A stretch of 64,000 nt of DNA, from positions 248,001-312,000 of the forward strand of contig CAIOSJ010000025.1 in NCBI GenBank assembly GCA_903860915.1, given 5' to 3'. The notes beneath the pieces were generated by a model, which ran no database searches, was not told the DNA's origin, and saw only the letters and a list, made by a program, of their open reading frames with translations. Both the position numbers and the translations under genes were made by a program. The DNA comes from an uncultured Actinomycetes bacterium. GTDB lineage: Bacteria > Actinomycetota > Acidimicrobiia > Acidimicrobiales > RAAP-2. Numbering within the stretch: position 1 is the first letter of the stretch; each line of letters starts with the position of its first letter. Of the stretch, positions 1 to 11,094 are shown piece by piece.

Positions 1-543
1 ACTGGTGCATTCGAACTCATTCGTACCTTGGGCGATGCCCCGGACATCCTGTCGATACCGGTTGGAAACGCGGGAAATATCACGGCCTACTGGCGAGGTT
101 TCACACAGTGGCACTTCGAGGGTCTGGCCGCAACCTTGCCCAAGATGTGGGGTTTCCAGGCGGCGGGGGCCGCGCCCATTGTTCTCGGCCACCGCGTGGA
201 TGAGCCCGAGACCATCGCCACCGCAATTCGAATTGGTAATCCCGCGAGTTGGGTTCCCGCCCTGGAAGCAGTTGACGAGTCGCACGGCGCGATTCGAGCG
301 GTGACCGACGCGGAACTACTCGACGCCTACAAGTTCTTGGCTAAAAACGAGTCGGTTTTCTGCGAGCCCGCCTCGGCGGCGTCCGTGGCGGGACTCATAA
401 AATATGGTGTGCCCAAGGGCTCGCGAGTCGTGTGCGTACTGACGGGTAATGGCCTGAAGGACCCCGATACGGCCGTTTCGACCACCGCGACGCCGACTGT
501 TGTGGATGCGACTTTAGAGGCCTTGCTGGCCCGACTTAGCTAA
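1..543 (+). CDS. thrC: Threonine synthase, C-terminal part (5' end outside window)
   Basis: Frame 1 is open from base 1: [34 protein letters not shown]...; PLP-enzyme GNAGN loop typical of ThrC; upstream of rho as in many actinobacteria. Confidence 0.9.
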   Translation, partial: TGAFELIRTLGDAPDILSIPVGNAGNITAYWRGFTQWHFEGLAATLPKMWGFQAAGAAPIVLGHRVDEPETIATAIRIGNPASWVPALEAVDESHGAIRAVTDAELLDAYKFLAKNESVFCEPASAASVAGLIKYGVPKGSRVVCVLTGNGLKDPDTAVSTTATPTVVDATLEALLARLS

Positions 544-586
544 GTTGGCGACGAGTTGCCAGCGTCGGCTACTGTGTCTCTGTCGC

Positions 587-610
587 TTACTTCAGGCTTG
601 GCCGAAGTAA
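587..610 (+). terminator. Hairpin between thrC and rho (TTACTTC-a-GGC-ttg-GCC-GAAGTAA), possible terminator or leader structure
   Basis: 10 bp stem with one bulged A; followed by ACAATTCTCGTTT, no strong T-tract. Confidence 0.45.
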
Positions 611-692
611 ACAATTCTCGTTTCGCGACAACTTCTCATTAAATTTTCTCCCGCAAAATAGTACGAACTATCTAGGGGTAGGAAGGGACACC

Positions 693-2426
693 ATGACGCC
701 AGATTTCTCGGAGCAACGCAAGAACCTTGAAGGTAAAGACCCGTCCGAGCTGCGCACCATCGTCCAGAGCCTCGGAATAAAGACCTCGGGGCGTGCGGGT
801 AAAGATACTCTCATCAAACTGATTATCGGTAGTGACGCTCCCTCCGCCCCAGCTCCCGTCGTTGCTACGGCTAGCAGTCCCGCACCCAGCACGGCGAGTG
901 CACCGGGTCGTCCCGGACCCATTCGATCTCGTCGTACCGTTGAAACACCCGAGGGTGACTTTGAGTCATTCCTAAAAGAGGAGATCGCTATTTCACACTC
1001 AGACGCCACGCCCGCAGCGGCGACGAGCACAGGTCCCTCCGAGGCCGCTACATCGGAGCGCCCCGCCCGCAGCGAGCAGCCCGGCCGAAGCGAACAGGCT
1101 CCTCGCGAACCTCGACCCCCTCGTGAACCCAGGGGCGAGCAACAGCCCCGTGGCGAACGCCAGCCCCGAGATTTTGGGGATGATCGTGGCGGCGCTGGTC
1201 GCAATCGCAATCGTCGCAATCGTGGTCGTGATCGCTTCGAGCGTGGCGGCGAGCCGCAGGGCGGCGCCGAGCAGCCCTACAACGGCGAACTCATTGAGGT
1301 CGCCGGGCTCCTAGATCTGCGCGACGACGGCTACGGTTTCTTACGACTGAACGGCTACGCCACGTCACGCGATGACGTCTACGTCTCAATCTCGCAGGTT
1401 CGTCGCTACTCGCTGCGCAAGGGCGACGCCATTACTGGCGCCTATCGCCCCGCGGGCCAGAGCGAGAAGTATCCGGCGCTGCTGCGCGTAGACACGGTGC
1501 AGGGCATGGACCCGGAAGCAGCCAAAATGCGGAAGCGTTTTGAAGATCTCACTCCGCTGTTCCCGGACGAGAAATTAAAACTCGAGTCTGACCTTGTAAA
1601 AGGTGACCTCACGCCGCGTATCGTTGATCTCATCGCCCCCATCGGCAAGGGCCAGCGAGGACTCATTGTGTCGCCGCCTAAGGCTGGCAAGACCACGGTC
1701 ATGAAGCAAATTGCTCAATCGATTGAAGCCAATAATCCCGACGTGCACTTGATTGTTCTGTTAGTTGATGAACGACCAGAAGAAGTTACTGATATGCGCC
1801 GCAGCGTTCGCGGTGAAGTAGCGGCGTCGACCTTTGACCGTCCGGCCGACGAGCACACGCACCTTGCCGAACTCACCATCGAGCGCGCGAAGCGCTTGGT
1901 GGAACTCGGTCGTGACGTCGTCATCATTCTGGACGGCATCACGCGTTTAGCTCGGGCCTACAACCTCGCCCAGCCAGCCACCGGGCGCATCATGTCCGGT
2001 GGTGTGGACTCGGGTGCGCTCTATCCACCCAAGAAGTTCTTTGGAGCGGCTCGCAACATCGAAGAGGGCGGCTCTCTCACCATTCTGGCCTCGGCCCTGG
2101 TCGAGACCGGATCCAAGATGGACGAAGTCATTTTTGAAGAATTTAAGGGCACCGGCAACATGGAACTCAAGTTGGACCGCCGTTTGGCCGAGCGCCGTCT
2201 CTACCCCGCCATTGACGTCAATAGTTCCTCGACGCGCCACGAAGAATTGCTCTTTGAGCGCAGTCAACTCCCGCAGGTGTGGAAGCTCCGTCGAGTTCTT
2301 AACGGTCTCGCCTCGGAGGGCCGCGAGGCCGCCGGACTCGAACTTTTGATCGATAAGTTGAAGCAGACCCGTTCAAATGACGAGTTCCTGGCCGAAATCG
2401 GCAAAGGCCCTAACCCCACTAGCTAG
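693..2426 (+). CDS. rho: Transcription termination factor Rho with Arg/Pro-rich N-terminal insertion
   Basis: [22 protein letters not shown] (Walker A), [43 protein letters not shown]. Confidence 0.97.
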   Translation: MTPDFSEQRKNLEGKDPSELRTIVQSLGIKTSGRAGKDTLIKLIIGSDAPSAPAPVVATASSPAPSTASAPGRPGPIRSRRTVETPEGDFESFLKEEIAISHSDATPAAATSTGPSEAATSERPARSEQPGRSEQAPREPRPPREPRGEQQPRGERQPRDFGDDRGGAGRNRNRRNRGRDRFERGGEPQGGAEQPYNGELIEVAGLLDLRDDGYGFLRLNGYATSRDDVYVSISQVRRYSLRKGDAITGAYRPAGQSEKYPALLRVDTVQGMDPEAAKMRKRFEDLTPLFPDEKLKLESDLVKGDLTPRIVDLIAPIGKGQRGLIVSPPKAGKTTVMKQIAQSIEANNPDVHLIVLLVDERPEEVTDMRRSVRGEVAASTFDRPADEHTHLAELTIERAKRLVELGRDVVIILDGITRLARAYNLAQPATGRIMSGGVDSGALYPPKKFFGAARNIEEGGSLTILASALVETGSKMDEVIFEEFKGTGNMELKLDRRLAERRLYPAIDVNSSSTRHEELLFERSQLPQVWKLRRVLNGLASEGREAAGLELLIDKLKQTRSNDEFLAEIGKGPNPTS

Positions 2427-2464
2427 CTTTCGGCTAGAATCTACCTTCGCACCAAGGAGCACCC

Positions 2465-2689
2465 ATGAAGCCAGACATTCACCCCAACTACGGACCAGCC
2501 ACGGTTACTTGCTCATGCGGCAACACGTTCGAAACGCAGTCGACCAAGGCGAAGTTGGTCATTGAACTTTGCAACGAGTGCCACCCCTTCTTTACCGGTA
2601 AGCAGAAGCTGGTGGACACCGGAGGTCGCGTCGAGCGTTTCCAGCGTCGCTACGCACAAAAGACCAAGACGCGCACCCCGAGGGCGTAA
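2465..2689 (+). CDS. rpmE: 50S ribosomal protein L31
   Basis: [27 protein letters not shown]...[28 protein letters not shown]. Confidence 0.97.
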   Translation: MKPDIHPNYGPATVTCSCGNTFETQSTKAKLVIELCNECHPFFTGKQKLVDTGGRVERFQRRYAQKTKTRTPRA

Positions 2690-2710
2690 GCCTTCAACAG
2701 CGCTTAGTTC

Positions 2711-3790
2711 GTGCGGTCCCTCGACGACACCCTGACGTCACTCGCCGACGAGTTAGTAGTTGTCGAGGCGTCACTTTCTGAATCAGACGTAGCGAACGAC
2801 CTCACACGTCTGCGTGACCTTTCTCGCCGCCACAAAGAACTGACCGAAATTGTTGTCGGGTGGCGTCAGTTGCAAGCCGCTCGTGAGGATCTAGCCACGG
2901 CTCGCGAGATGTTTAACGAGTCGACTGGTGCCGATCGAGAGCTCTGGCGAGAAGAAGCCAATACCGCCGAAGCGAGTGCGGAGTCCCTCGAGGCGATGTT
3001 GGTGGAACTCTTGTTACCGCGTGACCCCAACGATGGTCGCAACGTAATTATTGAAATTCGTGGTGCCGAAGGTGGCGAGGAGGCGAATCTCTTCGCCGGC
3101 GATCTGGCCGAAATGTACCGTCGCTACGCGGCAGTACGGAGTTGGAAACTCGAAGTCGTCGAGTTGCGAGAGAGTGAGCAGGGTGGGCTCGACGAGGCCA
3201 CCTTCCTGATCAAGGGTGAAGACGCCTGGAGCCGCTTGGAGCACGAGGCGGGTGTTCACCGAGTGCAGCGTGTTCCGGTTACCGAGGCCAAGGGTCGCGT
3301 ACACACGTCGTCAGCCACCGTTTCCGTCCTGCCCGAGGCGGCCGAGGTCGATGTCGCCATCGAACCTAATGAAATCAAGATTGATGTCTACCGCTCCTCT
3401 GGTCCCGGGGGCCAGAGTGTCAATACGACGGACTCGGCGGTGCGTATTACCCACCTACCAACCGGCATCGTGGTCTCCATGCAGGACGAAAAGAGCCAAA
3501 TCCAGAACCGGGCCAAAGCCATGATTGTTCTACGCTCTCGCTTGCTCAAGGCCGCCCAAGACGCTCAGGCTGCTGAACTGGGGGATCTCAAGCGATCCCA
3601 ACTAGGCGGCGGCGGTCGCAGTGAGAAAATTCGAACCTACAACTTCAAAGAAAATCGCGTCACGGACCATCGCATCAATTTGACTCTGTACTCCCTGGAG
3701 CAAACGCTGGCCGGTGACGTTGACCCCTTCGTCGACGCTTTGCTCGCTGAGAAGCGGGCCCAACAATTGGCCGAGAGTGACGGACGTTAG
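2711..3790 (+). CDS. prfA: Peptide chain release factor 1
   Basis: GGQ motif context RSSGPGGQSVNTTDSAVRITH; location after rpmE; GTG start. Confidence 0.96.
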   Translation: MRSLDDTLTSLADELVVVEASLSESDVANDLTRLRDLSRRHKELTEIVVGWRQLQAAREDLATAREMFNESTGADRELWREEANTAEASAESLEAMLVELLLPRDPNDGRNVIIEIRGAEGGEEANLFAGDLAEMYRRYAAVRSWKLEVVELRESEQGGLDEATFLIKGEDAWSRLEHEAGVHRVQRVPVTEAKGRVHTSSATVSVLPEAAEVDVAIEPNEIKIDVYRSSGPGGQSVNTTDSAVRITHLPTGIVVSMQDEKSQIQNRAKAMIVLRSRLLKAAQDAQAAELGDLKRSQLGGGGRSEKIRTYNFKENRVTDHRINLTLYSLEQTLAGDVDPFVDALLAEKRAQQLAESDGR

Positions 3791-4613
3791 GTCGACGCTC
3801 ACTACGCAGTTGGTCGAACGGGGTCTTGAACGTCGTGAGGCCAACTGGTTGATTGACGAGTTCGCGCCCGGACTCGATCCCGATTTTTTCCCGGTTCTCG
3901 ACGGGGCCGTGGTGCGACGATTGGCCGGTGAGCCCCTGCAGTACATCATTGGCCACTGGCCCTTTCGCTCACTGGACCTCGACGTGGATCCTCGGGTGCT
4001 CATCCCTCGACCCGAAACGGAAGAGTTGGTCGCGCACGCGTTGCTAGCCCTCTCTCGCACCAATGACGTGAGCCCGCTGATTGGCGACCTCGGATGTGGT
4101 TCGGGAGCCATTGGACTCGCTCTCCTCGTCGAATTAGCCGAACGAGGAGTGGCGGCCACGCTCGTTGGCGTGGACGAATCACAGGACGCTCTCGCGGTCG
4201 CCAAGCGCAACGCCCTCAAGCACGCGCTCAGCGCGGCCTCCTTCGTGCAATCCTCGTGGCTGAGTCAGGTGGATGAATCCCTGCGTGGTCGTTTCTCGCT
4301 CATCGTGGCTAACCCGCCCTACGTGGGGAGTGAAGAGTACCGGGAGCTCGATCCAGTACTGCGCTACGAACCTCGAGGTGCACTCGTGGCCGAAGACGCT
4401 CACGACACCCCCGGGCTCGCCGACCTGGTTGAAATCATCTCCACCGCGCGCGCCTGGCTACGCCCGGGGGCCTATTTACTCTGCGAGCACGGCTATCAGC
4501 AGGGAGACGCGACGCGGGCCTGCGCTCTGGCGGCGGGTTTTCTTGAGGTGGAGACCGTGGCGGACATGGCGGGCCACCCTCGTTTTCTCGTGGCTCGGAA
4601 CCCTGCGTGCTGA
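3777..4613 (+). CDS. prmC: Release factor glutamine methyltransferase
   Basis: DLGCGSGAIGLAL and NPPYVGSEEY motifs; follows prfA; start placed at GTG 3777 rather than the ORF limit 3714. Confidence 0.93.
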   Translation: MTDVRSTLTTQLVERGLERREANWLIDEFAPGLDPDFFPVLDGAVVRRLAGEPLQYIIGHWPFRSLDLDVDPRVLIPRPETEELVAHALLALSRTNDVSPLIGDLGCGSGAIGLALLVELAERGVAATLVGVDESQDALAVAKRNALKHALSAASFVQSSWLSQVDESLRGRFSLIVANPPYVGSEEYRELDPVLRYEPRGALVAEDAHDTPGLADLVEIISTARAWLRPGAYLLCEHGYQQGDATRACALAAGFLEVETVADMAGHPRFLVARNPAC

Positions 4614-5212
4614 GAATGTTTTCCCCCGAGGAAAGCAACGGCGTGGTGGCGGCGTTAACGGCGGGAATGGTCGTGGCTCTGCCCACCGACACCGTCTACG
4701 GTGTCGGGGCCCTCGTCGCCATCCCCTCCGCGGTCCGACAGCTCTTCACCCTGAAGCGTCGCCCCGAGACGGTAGCGCTGCCCGTATTGGTGGCCGATAT
4801 TGCCGACGTGCGTCGTTTGGCGATGTCGCTTTCTGAGCGAGAAATTCGAATGATGGAAGCCCTCTGGCCGGGACCACTGACGATGGTGATTTCGACATCG
4901 AACGCACTCGCGAGCATTGTCGGCGGCGTGGACGAGGTTGGTTTTCGCATTCCTAATTCGCCCGCCCTTCGAGAACTTCTGCGGCGAACTGGTCCGGTCG
5001 CCATGACGAGTGCCAACGAACACGGTGAAGCACCTTGCAACACTGCCGAACAGGTGGCGGCCGTCTTCGCGGGTCGTCAGGAACTACGTGGCGTGTGGAA
5101 CCGTGGTGAACGTCGGGGCGAGGTGTCGACGGTGCTGCGCGTGACGGACGATGGTGTTGAGATATTGCGCGAAGGTGCCCTCTCGCGCGAAACGGTGCTG
5201 AGCGTCCTCTAG
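4607..5212 (+). CDS. tsaC: Threonylcarbamoyl-AMP synthase (YrdC/Sua5 family)
   Basis: ALPTDTVYGVGAL...RRPETVALPVLVAD...WPGPLTMV...TSANEHGEAP. Confidence 0.92.
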   Translation: MLRMFSPEESNGVVAALTAGMVVALPTDTVYGVGALVAIPSAVRQLFTLKRRPETVALPVLVADIADVRRLAMSLSEREIRMMEALWPGPLTMVISTSNALASIVGGVDEVGFRIPNSPALRELLRRTGPVAMTSANEHGEAPCNTAEQVAAVFAGRQELRGVWNRGERRGEVSTVLRVTDDGVEILREGALSRETVLSVL

Positions 5213-6702
5213 GCGACGAGAATGCCGTCCGCAATTGTGCAGGCGGTTCCGGCGCGTTCCGCGCCGAGAAAACTCTCCATCAGGTCGGGCGCAGTGCTCT
5301 TAGCCCACACGCGTGCGCCGTCCGCCCAGCGAGCCGCCACGACGACGCGATCGGGAGAACCGTCGCGACCGTGAATCACGGTAAAGGTTTCAACCGTCGC
5401 GGTTCCGTCCTCTTGGCGAATCGAGGTGACCGGCAGGGCGTCGACCTCCGACTGGACACTCCGTGACTGAAAGGGGGTCGTCGGCGGGGTGGCCGAGTAG
5501 GTGCCCCAGGCGTGCTTGGTAGAGAACCAGCCCAACCCGGTGACCAGCCCGGCGTCACTCGGGGCCTCACGCAGCCGATCGACCATGGTGGCGATGGAGT
5601 GGGTGACGTAGTTGTTACCGGGTCCGCCGCCAAAGGTCAGACCGCCGGTGAGGGTCAGGGGACGCGTGGGGTCAATGGGGTTGAGACCTAAAACATCGGC
5701 GGCCGTTTGCACGACGGTCGGAAAACAACTGTAGATATCAATCTGCTGAAGTTCATCGACGTGGGCACCAAAGTCGCGCAGTGCACGCCAGATAGCGCTC
5801 ATCGCCGGCGAGGCGTCGAGCTCAGGTCGTTCGGAAATAAACCAGTGGTCGTTCGCCTCGGCACCGGCGAGCGGGAAGACCATGCGGTCGCTCTCCACAC
5901 CCAAACTGACGGCATGTTCGTAACTCGTGATGATGTAGGCCGCTCCCATGTCAACGGGCATGTTGGCGACCAGAAGTTTGGTGTACGGCGAGGCAATCAT
6001 TCGATTGCTCGCGCTCGGTGTCGTGATCTCCTCGGCCGATGGGGGAGTGGTAATCCAGGCGTAGGGGTTGGCGGCGGCGACCTGGGCGAATTGTGCCCAG
6101 AGAGTACCGATGCGTTCGGTTTGCTCGCTCAGCGTCCAACCCAGACGAGCGCGTCGGGCGTTTTCGAAGAGGGGATAGACGTCGATAGGGGACGTCAATC
6201 CGTTGGTGTACTCCTCCACGGTGAAAGGAATGCGGTCCTCCTCCACGAGCGGAGGCGCTACGACGTCCTCACTTTGTTTGAACCAATTGGTGGGCACGCC
6301 TTCACGTCGAGCGAGGGAACTGGCGTGCATGGCCTCGGAACCCACCACCGCGACGGCTCGAATTTCCCCGGCCTGAATGCGCCGTGCACTTTCGTGGACA
6401 AGTTTTTGCGCGAGGTTGCCACCCGTGGGGGTGAGTCGCGTGCGTTGAGGCGAAATGCCAAGTTCAGCGGCTACGAGTAGCGCGGGGTCGGCGGTGTGCC
6501 AGGTGAAGGAACCGATGGCAACGAGTTCGTCGAGGTGGTGAACGATATCCGACCCACTATCGGCGCCGGCCCGCCGGAGGGCTTCGACCATGAGGCCGAG
6601 CGGCGTCGGTCGTTCGACGTATATGGCGGTGGGCGTGGGCCGATCAGTGATCTGCCCGACGCCCACAATAACGGGGGTCTGGGGGTCAATAGTCACCATC
6701 AA
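5209..6702 (-). CDS. Thiolase-like acetyl-CoA acetyltransferase
   Basis: TPVIVGVGQITDRP N-terminus; LTLTGGLTFGGGPGNNYVTHSIATMVDRLR. Confidence 0.75.
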   Translation of the reverse strand: MMVTIDPQTPVIVGVGQITDRPTPTAIYVERPTPLGLMVEALRRAGADSGSDIVHHLDELVAIGSFTWHTADPALLVAAELGISPQRTRLTPTGGNLAQKLVHESARRIQAGEIRAVAVVGSEAMHASSLARREGVPTNWFKQSEDVVAPPLVEEDRIPFTVEEYTNGLTSPIDVYPLFENARRARLGWTLSEQTERIGTLWAQFAQVAAANPYAWITTPPSAEEITTPSASNRMIASPYTKLLVANMPVDMGAAYIITSYEHAVSLGVESDRMVFPLAGAEANDHWFISERPELDASPAMSAIWRALRDFGAHVDELQQIDIYSCFPTVVQTAADVLGLNPIDPTRPLTLTGGLTFGGGPGNNYVTHSIATMVDRLREAPSDAGLVTGLGWFSTKHAWGTYSATPPTTPFQSRSVQSEVDALPVTSIRQEDGTATVETFTVIHGRDGSPDRVVVAARWADGARVWAKSTAPDLMESFLGAERAGTACTIADGILVA

Positions 6703-6752
6703 AGTATGCCTTCTCGAGCGACAGACTTGAATCCGGCGGGTAGGGTAACAAG

Positions 6753-7202
6753 GTGCGAATAGCCGTGGGATCAGATCACGCCGGATACGACCTCAAGAGC
6801 GTGGTCGTTGAAAGCCTCACGGAACTCGGTCACGAAGTAACCGACCTCGGCACGAGTAACGCCACCGACTCTGTCGATTATCCGGACTTTGGCGCCGCCG
6901 TGGGTCGAGCCGTGGCGAATGGCGACGTGGACATGGGCGTGGCTATCTGTGGCTCGGGTATAGGTATTTCTATTGCTGCAAATAAAATTCCGGGCGTTCG
7001 CGCGGCCCTGGTACACGACGTCACCTCGGCTCGGCTCTCGCGGGAACACAACCACGCCAATGTTTTATGCCTCGGGTCACGACTCACCGGAACGCAAGTC
7101 GCCCTCGACTGTCTCGCGGCGTGGTTGGATGCCACGCTAGGTGAGGGTCGCCACGTGGGCAGAATCGAAAAACTCCACCAACTCGATGAGTTGAGTGGAT
7201 AA
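6753..7202 (+). CDS. rpiB: Ribose-5-phosphate isomerase B
   Basis: MRIAVGSDHAGYDLK...AICGSGIGISIAANKIPGVRAALVHD...ARLSREHNHANVLCLGSR. Confidence 0.95.
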   Translation: MRIAVGSDHAGYDLKSVVVESLTELGHEVTDLGTSNATDSVDYPDFGAAVGRAVANGDVDMGVAICGSGIGISIAANKIPGVRAALVHDVTSARLSREHNHANVLCLGSRLTGTQVALDCLAAWLDATLGEGRHVGRIEKLHQLDELSG

Positions 7203-7219
7203 AGAAAGGGAAAAACACT

Positions 7220-8512
7220 GTGGGATCCTCCCCCTTCGACGCCTACATAACGGCTGACAGCGAAATTACCGACCTGTTGAGTCGGGAGTGGCATCGTCAG
7301 ACCTCCACTCTGCAGTTGATTGCGAGTGAGAACTTCACGTCACCGGCGGTCATGGCCGCAACTGGTTCCATCCTGACCAACAAGTATGCCGAGGGCTACC
7401 CCGGGCGTCGCTACTACGGCGGGAACCAGATTGTCGACGAAATTGAAGACCTGGCTCGACGTCGTTTGACGGCACTCTTCGGTGCCGACCACGCCAACGT
7501 CCAGCCCCACAGTGGGGCTAACGCGAACGTGGCGGTGTACCAAGCGCTACTGGAGCCCGGTGACACTGTTCTCGCCATGCGTCTGGATCAAGGTGGCCAC
7601 CTCACGCACGGTTCACCCGCCTCGATGACGTCGAAAATTTGGCGATTTGTTTCCTACGGTGTCACGCCGCGTAGCGATGACCCGTCGATCATTGGCGAAA
7701 TTATCGACGTAGACAATTTGCGCGCCCTCGCTCACGCGGAACGCCCGAAACTCATCGTGGCTGGGGCCACCTCCTACTCACGCCAGATCAGCCCGGAGAT
7801 TTTCCGAGAGATAGCCGACGAAGTGGGCGCCCTCTTGATGTTCGACGCTGCTCACCCGGCGGGACTTATCGCTGGTGGCAGTCATCCCAATCCCGTGCCC
7901 TACGCGGACGCCGTCACCTTTACGACGCACAAGACCCTGCGCGGACCTCGTGGCGGCGCAATTCTTTGCCGGGAAGAGCACGCGAAGAAAATTGATAGTG
8001 CCGTGTTCCCTGGTCAGCAGGGTGGACCGCTCGAACATTCCATCGCGGGCAAGGCGGTGGCCTTCAAGGAGGCGAGTAGTCCCGCCTTTGGCGACTATAC
8101 CGACCGGGTTGTCGCGAACGCACGGGTCTTCGCGGCGGCCTTGGGCCAGCAGGGTTTCCGCATTGTCTCAGGCGGAACGGACAACCATCAGGTCATTGTT
8201 GATCTTCGGGAATTTGACGCTGAACTCACCGGAAAAGTTGCTCAGGAAGTTCTCGATGTTGCGGGTATTACGACGAACCGGAATCAGATCCCCGATGATC
8301 CTCGTAGCCCCTTCATCACCTCGGGACTTCGACTGGGAACGCCAGCGCAGACCACGGCCGGTATGGGAGCGAGTGAATTCCAGACAATCGCCGAGTTGAT
8401 GAGCCGAGCCCTACGCGGGCGCGCGGACGAGTCGGCGCTGGCCAGCGTGCGCGATGAGGTGGCCGAAATCTGTGGAGCATTCAATCCCTACGCCACGTTC
8501 ACGACCCACTAA
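7220..8512 (+). CDS. glyA: Serine hydroxymethyltransferase
   Basis: LQLIASENFTSPAVMAATGSILTNKYAEGYPGRRYYGG; TTHKTLRGPRGG. Confidence 0.97.
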   Translation: MGSSPFDAYITADSEITDLLSREWHRQTSTLQLIASENFTSPAVMAATGSILTNKYAEGYPGRRYYGGNQIVDEIEDLARRRLTALFGADHANVQPHSGANANVAVYQALLEPGDTVLAMRLDQGGHLTHGSPASMTSKIWRFVSYGVTPRSDDPSIIGEIIDVDNLRALAHAERPKLIVAGATSYSRQISPEIFREIADEVGALLMFDAAHPAGLIAGGSHPNPVPYADAVTFTTHKTLRGPRGGAILCREEHAKKIDSAVFPGQQGGPLEHSIAGKAVAFKEASSPAFGDYTDRVVANARVFAAALGQQGFRIVSGGTDNHQVIVDLREFDAELTGKVAQEVLDVAGITTNRNQIPDDPRSPFITSGLRLGTPAQTTAGMGASEFQTIAELMSRALRGRADESALASVRDEVAEICGAFNPYATFTTH

Positions 8513-8515
8513 AAC

Positions 8516-9661
8516 ATGAGCATTGCTGCGCCCTACGTCGTCATATTGCTCGTAGCGATATTTACGACAATTCTGGCGAATCGAGCGGCGCGACTTATTG
8601 CACTGCGGGTCGGCTACACCGCACAACCCGACTTTCGAAAGGTCCACCAACGAGTAACTCCCTACGGTGGTGGGGCGGCGATGTTCGTCGGACTCTGCGT
8701 GGCCGCTACGGCGGCGACCCTCCTCAACCCCTTACGCACGGTCATCTCTTCTTCGAACGAAGTATTCGGAGTCGTGCTCGCGGCGGGGCTTATCTTCATG
8801 GTTGGTCTCGTCGACGACTTTCGTGAAATGTCACCGCCCGCCAAGGTTGCCGGACAGGTGCTCGCGGCGACCATTCTGTATTTTTCTGGCTGCACGATGT
8901 ACCAGCTGAAATTACCCTTGGCCGGTTTTATTGTGCTCGGACCGTCGATGCTCCCACTGATCACGGCCATCTGGGTCTTTGCGCTCACGAACGCCATCAA
9001 CCTCATTGACGGCCTCGACGGTCTGGCGGGCGGGATTGTGGCCATTGCTTCGGGCACACTTTGCATCTACGGGCTTCGACTGGAAGAGTTGGGCCTGCTA
9101 CCGATGAGCAATGTGGGACCGCTTATTGCGGCCATCACCTGCGGTATTTGTCTGGGTTTTCTCCCCGACAACGTCCACCCGGCGAAACTCTTTATGGGCG
9201 ACGCTGGAGCGCTGATGCTGGGGCTACTGATGAGCGCATCGACCATGGTGATCGGGGGGAGGACGCCGCCCACCAGCGGCGTGACCTTCTTCTTCTTTGC
9301 GCCACTGCTCATCCCAGTCTTCATCCTCGGTGTCCCCCTGACCGACGCCGTATTGGCCTTTATTCGACGAACCGCCTCGGGCCAAAGTTTTCAGACGGCG
9401 GACAAGAACCACATCCACCACCGACTAATGCGCCTCGGTCATGGTCACCGTCGCACGGTGGCGATTCTGTGGCTCTGGTCAGCTCTCCTGAGCGCATTTG
9501 TCCTCGTCCCGCTATTTTTCCCAAAGATCAACGTCTTCATCCCGGTCGGCGTGGCGGGACTGGCGATGGCCCTCTACACCTGGTTTCACCCGGGTCTGCG
9601 CAGTGCCCCCGAACCGGAACTTGAGGATATTTCGCTCGTAGCCCACGACGCTCATGAGTGA
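8516..9661 (+). CDS. Polyprenyl-phosphate glycosyl-1-phosphate transferase (WecA/TagO/MraY family)
   Basis: Multi-TM; VDDFREMSPPAKVAGQ, NAINLIDGLDGLAGG, KNHIHHRLMRLGH. Confidence 0.9.
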   Translation: MSIAAPYVVILLVAIFTTILANRAARLIALRVGYTAQPDFRKVHQRVTPYGGGAAMFVGLCVAATAATLLNPLRTVISSSNEVFGVVLAAGLIFMVGLVDDFREMSPPAKVAGQVLAATILYFSGCTMYQLKLPLAGFIVLGPSMLPLITAIWVFALTNAINLIDGLDGLAGGIVAIASGTLCIYGLRLEELGLLPMSNVGPLIAAITCGICLGFLPDNVHPAKLFMGDAGALMLGLLMSASTMVIGGRTPPTSGVTFFFFAPLLIPVFILGVPLTDAVLAFIRRTASGQSFQTADKNHIHHRLMRLGHGHRRTVAILWLWSALLSAFVLVPLFFPKINVFIPVGVAGLAMALYTWFHPGLRSAPEPELEDISLVAHDAHE

Positions 9662-9875
9662 AAAAGCCACTGGAAAAACCAAGGATTTGCCCGGCATCGC
9701 CGCCTTCGTTACTTTGGGGGCCACCATCGCGAGTACCGTTGCCCTCGGGGTTTTCCTCGGTGTGATGGCGGACCGAGCGTGGGGTATTTCACCCTGGGGC
9801 CTACTCGTGGGGCTACTCTTAGGGACGTCGTTGGCGGTGTTCAGTGTTGTTCAACTGGTCAAACGCTGGATCTAA
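9654..9875 (+). CDS. AtpZ/AtpI-like small membrane protein
   Basis: 73 aa, two predicted TM segments, immediately upstream of the ATP synthase genes. Confidence 0.65.
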   Translation: MSEKATGKTKDLPGIAAFVTLGATIASTVALGVFLGVMADRAWGISPWGLLVGLLLGTSLAVFSVVQLVKRWI

Positions 9876-9884
9876 GTACCCACC

Positions 9885-10295
9885 ATGCTCGAAAACCTCA
9901 CCCCCAATACCCTCCCTCGCCTCCTGCGTCGTACGACCATCGCGACATTGATTGTGGCTGCGCTCGCCTTCTTCGGCTCCCTGTTACTCAACGTTCCGCC
10001 CATGGGTTCACTGGGTTTACTGGTGGGAGTAGGCCTCGCCATTGCGAACCTTCGTTTCCTGGATCGCCAGACGGCCACGGTTGAAATGAAGGGCGAGCAG
10101 ACCCCCAAAGCCATCCGCCGCCAACTCGGTGGCAAGACAGTGTTACGACTGAGCATCATGACCGTTATTGTGGGTGTCGCAGTAATGTGTGACCACGTCC
10201 TAGGAATAGGTATTGTGTCTGGGCTGGTGCTGTTCCAAATCGTTTTTGTAGCTAACGTTCTGCGCGTCGTCGCACAACAAGGAGGAAGTGAGTGA
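9885..10295 (+). CDS. AtpI-like (ATP synthase subunit I) membrane protein
   Basis: 136 aa, four TM-like segments, overlaps the start of atpB. Confidence 0.6.
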   Translation: MLENLTPNTLPRLLRRTTIATLIVAALAFFGSLLLNVPPMGSLGLLVGVGLAIANLRFLDRQTATVEMKGEQTPKAIRRQLGGKTVLRLSIMTVIVGVAVMCDHVLGIGIVSGLVLFQIVFVANVLRVVAQQGGSE

Positions 10296-11074
10296 GAATG
10301 CTGTTCGCGGCTAAGACCATTGAAGTGGGTCACCACCCCACTGCAACGATTCTTGGGCTCACTCTCGACCTCGACATCGTCTTTTCGACTTTGGTCGCCG
10401 CTGCCATTTTCCTTTTTCTCGGATTCAAGATGTCCCGCAAAGCCACTGATGGCGTTCCAGGGAAACTGCAGCTCATGTGGGAAATCATCGTCGTCGATCT
10501 CGTTGGTGACCTGGCCGAGTCGGCCGTCGGCCCCAAGGGTAAGCGTTTTGTACCGCTGGGGGTCACCCTCTTCGTATTCATCCTGATTTCCAACTGGCTG
10601 GGCTTCATTCCCTCGGCCATGCACCCCGGATCGTCGTTCGAAATTCTCCCCCCGCCAACCAGTGACGTGAATCTGCCCCTCGCGATGGCGCTCTTGGTGA
10701 TTTTCTGGGTGCACATTGAATCCTTCCGGGCTCGCGGCATCCGTGGCTACTTCGGCCACTACGGCCAGCCCTTCAAGGCGCTAATTCCAATCAACGTCAT
10801 TGAGGAAATAACGAAGCCAATCACCATGACTTTCCGACTCTTCGGAAACATGTTCTCCGGCGGATTGATGATTGCGGTCATGACGACCCTGCTGCCGATC
10901 TACGCCGTACCCTTTGGTGAAATTGTCTGGAAGCCCTTCGACCTAGGAATCGGCGTCATCCAGGCATTCATCTTTATGCTGCTCGCAATCTTGTACTTTG
11001 GCATGGCGATGAGCCACGAAGAACACGATGACGAAACATTGGATCACCAACCGGTCCTTGCGACCTCGCACTAA
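10292..11074 (+). CDS. atpB: ATP synthase Fo subunit a
   Basis: [16 protein letters not shown] and the surrounding a-subunit helices; GTG 10292 or ATG 10298 start. Confidence 0.95.
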   Translation: MRMLFAAKTIEVGHHPTATILGLTLDLDIVFSTLVAAAIFLFLGFKMSRKATDGVPGKLQLMWEIIVVDLVGDLAESAVGPKGKRFVPLGVTLFVFILISNWLGFIPSAMHPGSSFEILPPPTSDVNLPLAMALLVIFWVHIESFRARGIRGYFGHYGQPFKALIPINVIEEITKPITMTFRLFGNMFSGGLMIAVMTTLLPIYAVPFGEIVWKPFDLGIGVIQAFIFMLLAILYFGMAMSHEEHDDETLDHQPVLATSH

Positions 11075-11094
11075 CCAACCCAGGAGGAAATGAA

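Noticed and set aside
544-692. Absence of thrB between thrC and rho as a gene loss
   Set aside because: thrB can lie elsewhere; only 64 kb is visible
1160-1260. Repeats (CGCAATCGCAATCGTCGCAATCG) in rho as a regulatory repeat
   Set aside because: They encode the RNRNRRNR stretch of the disordered RNA-binding insertion common in actinobacterial Rho
5707-6480. 257-aa ORF antisense to the thiolase-like gene
   Set aside because: Low-complexity shadow translation, no motif
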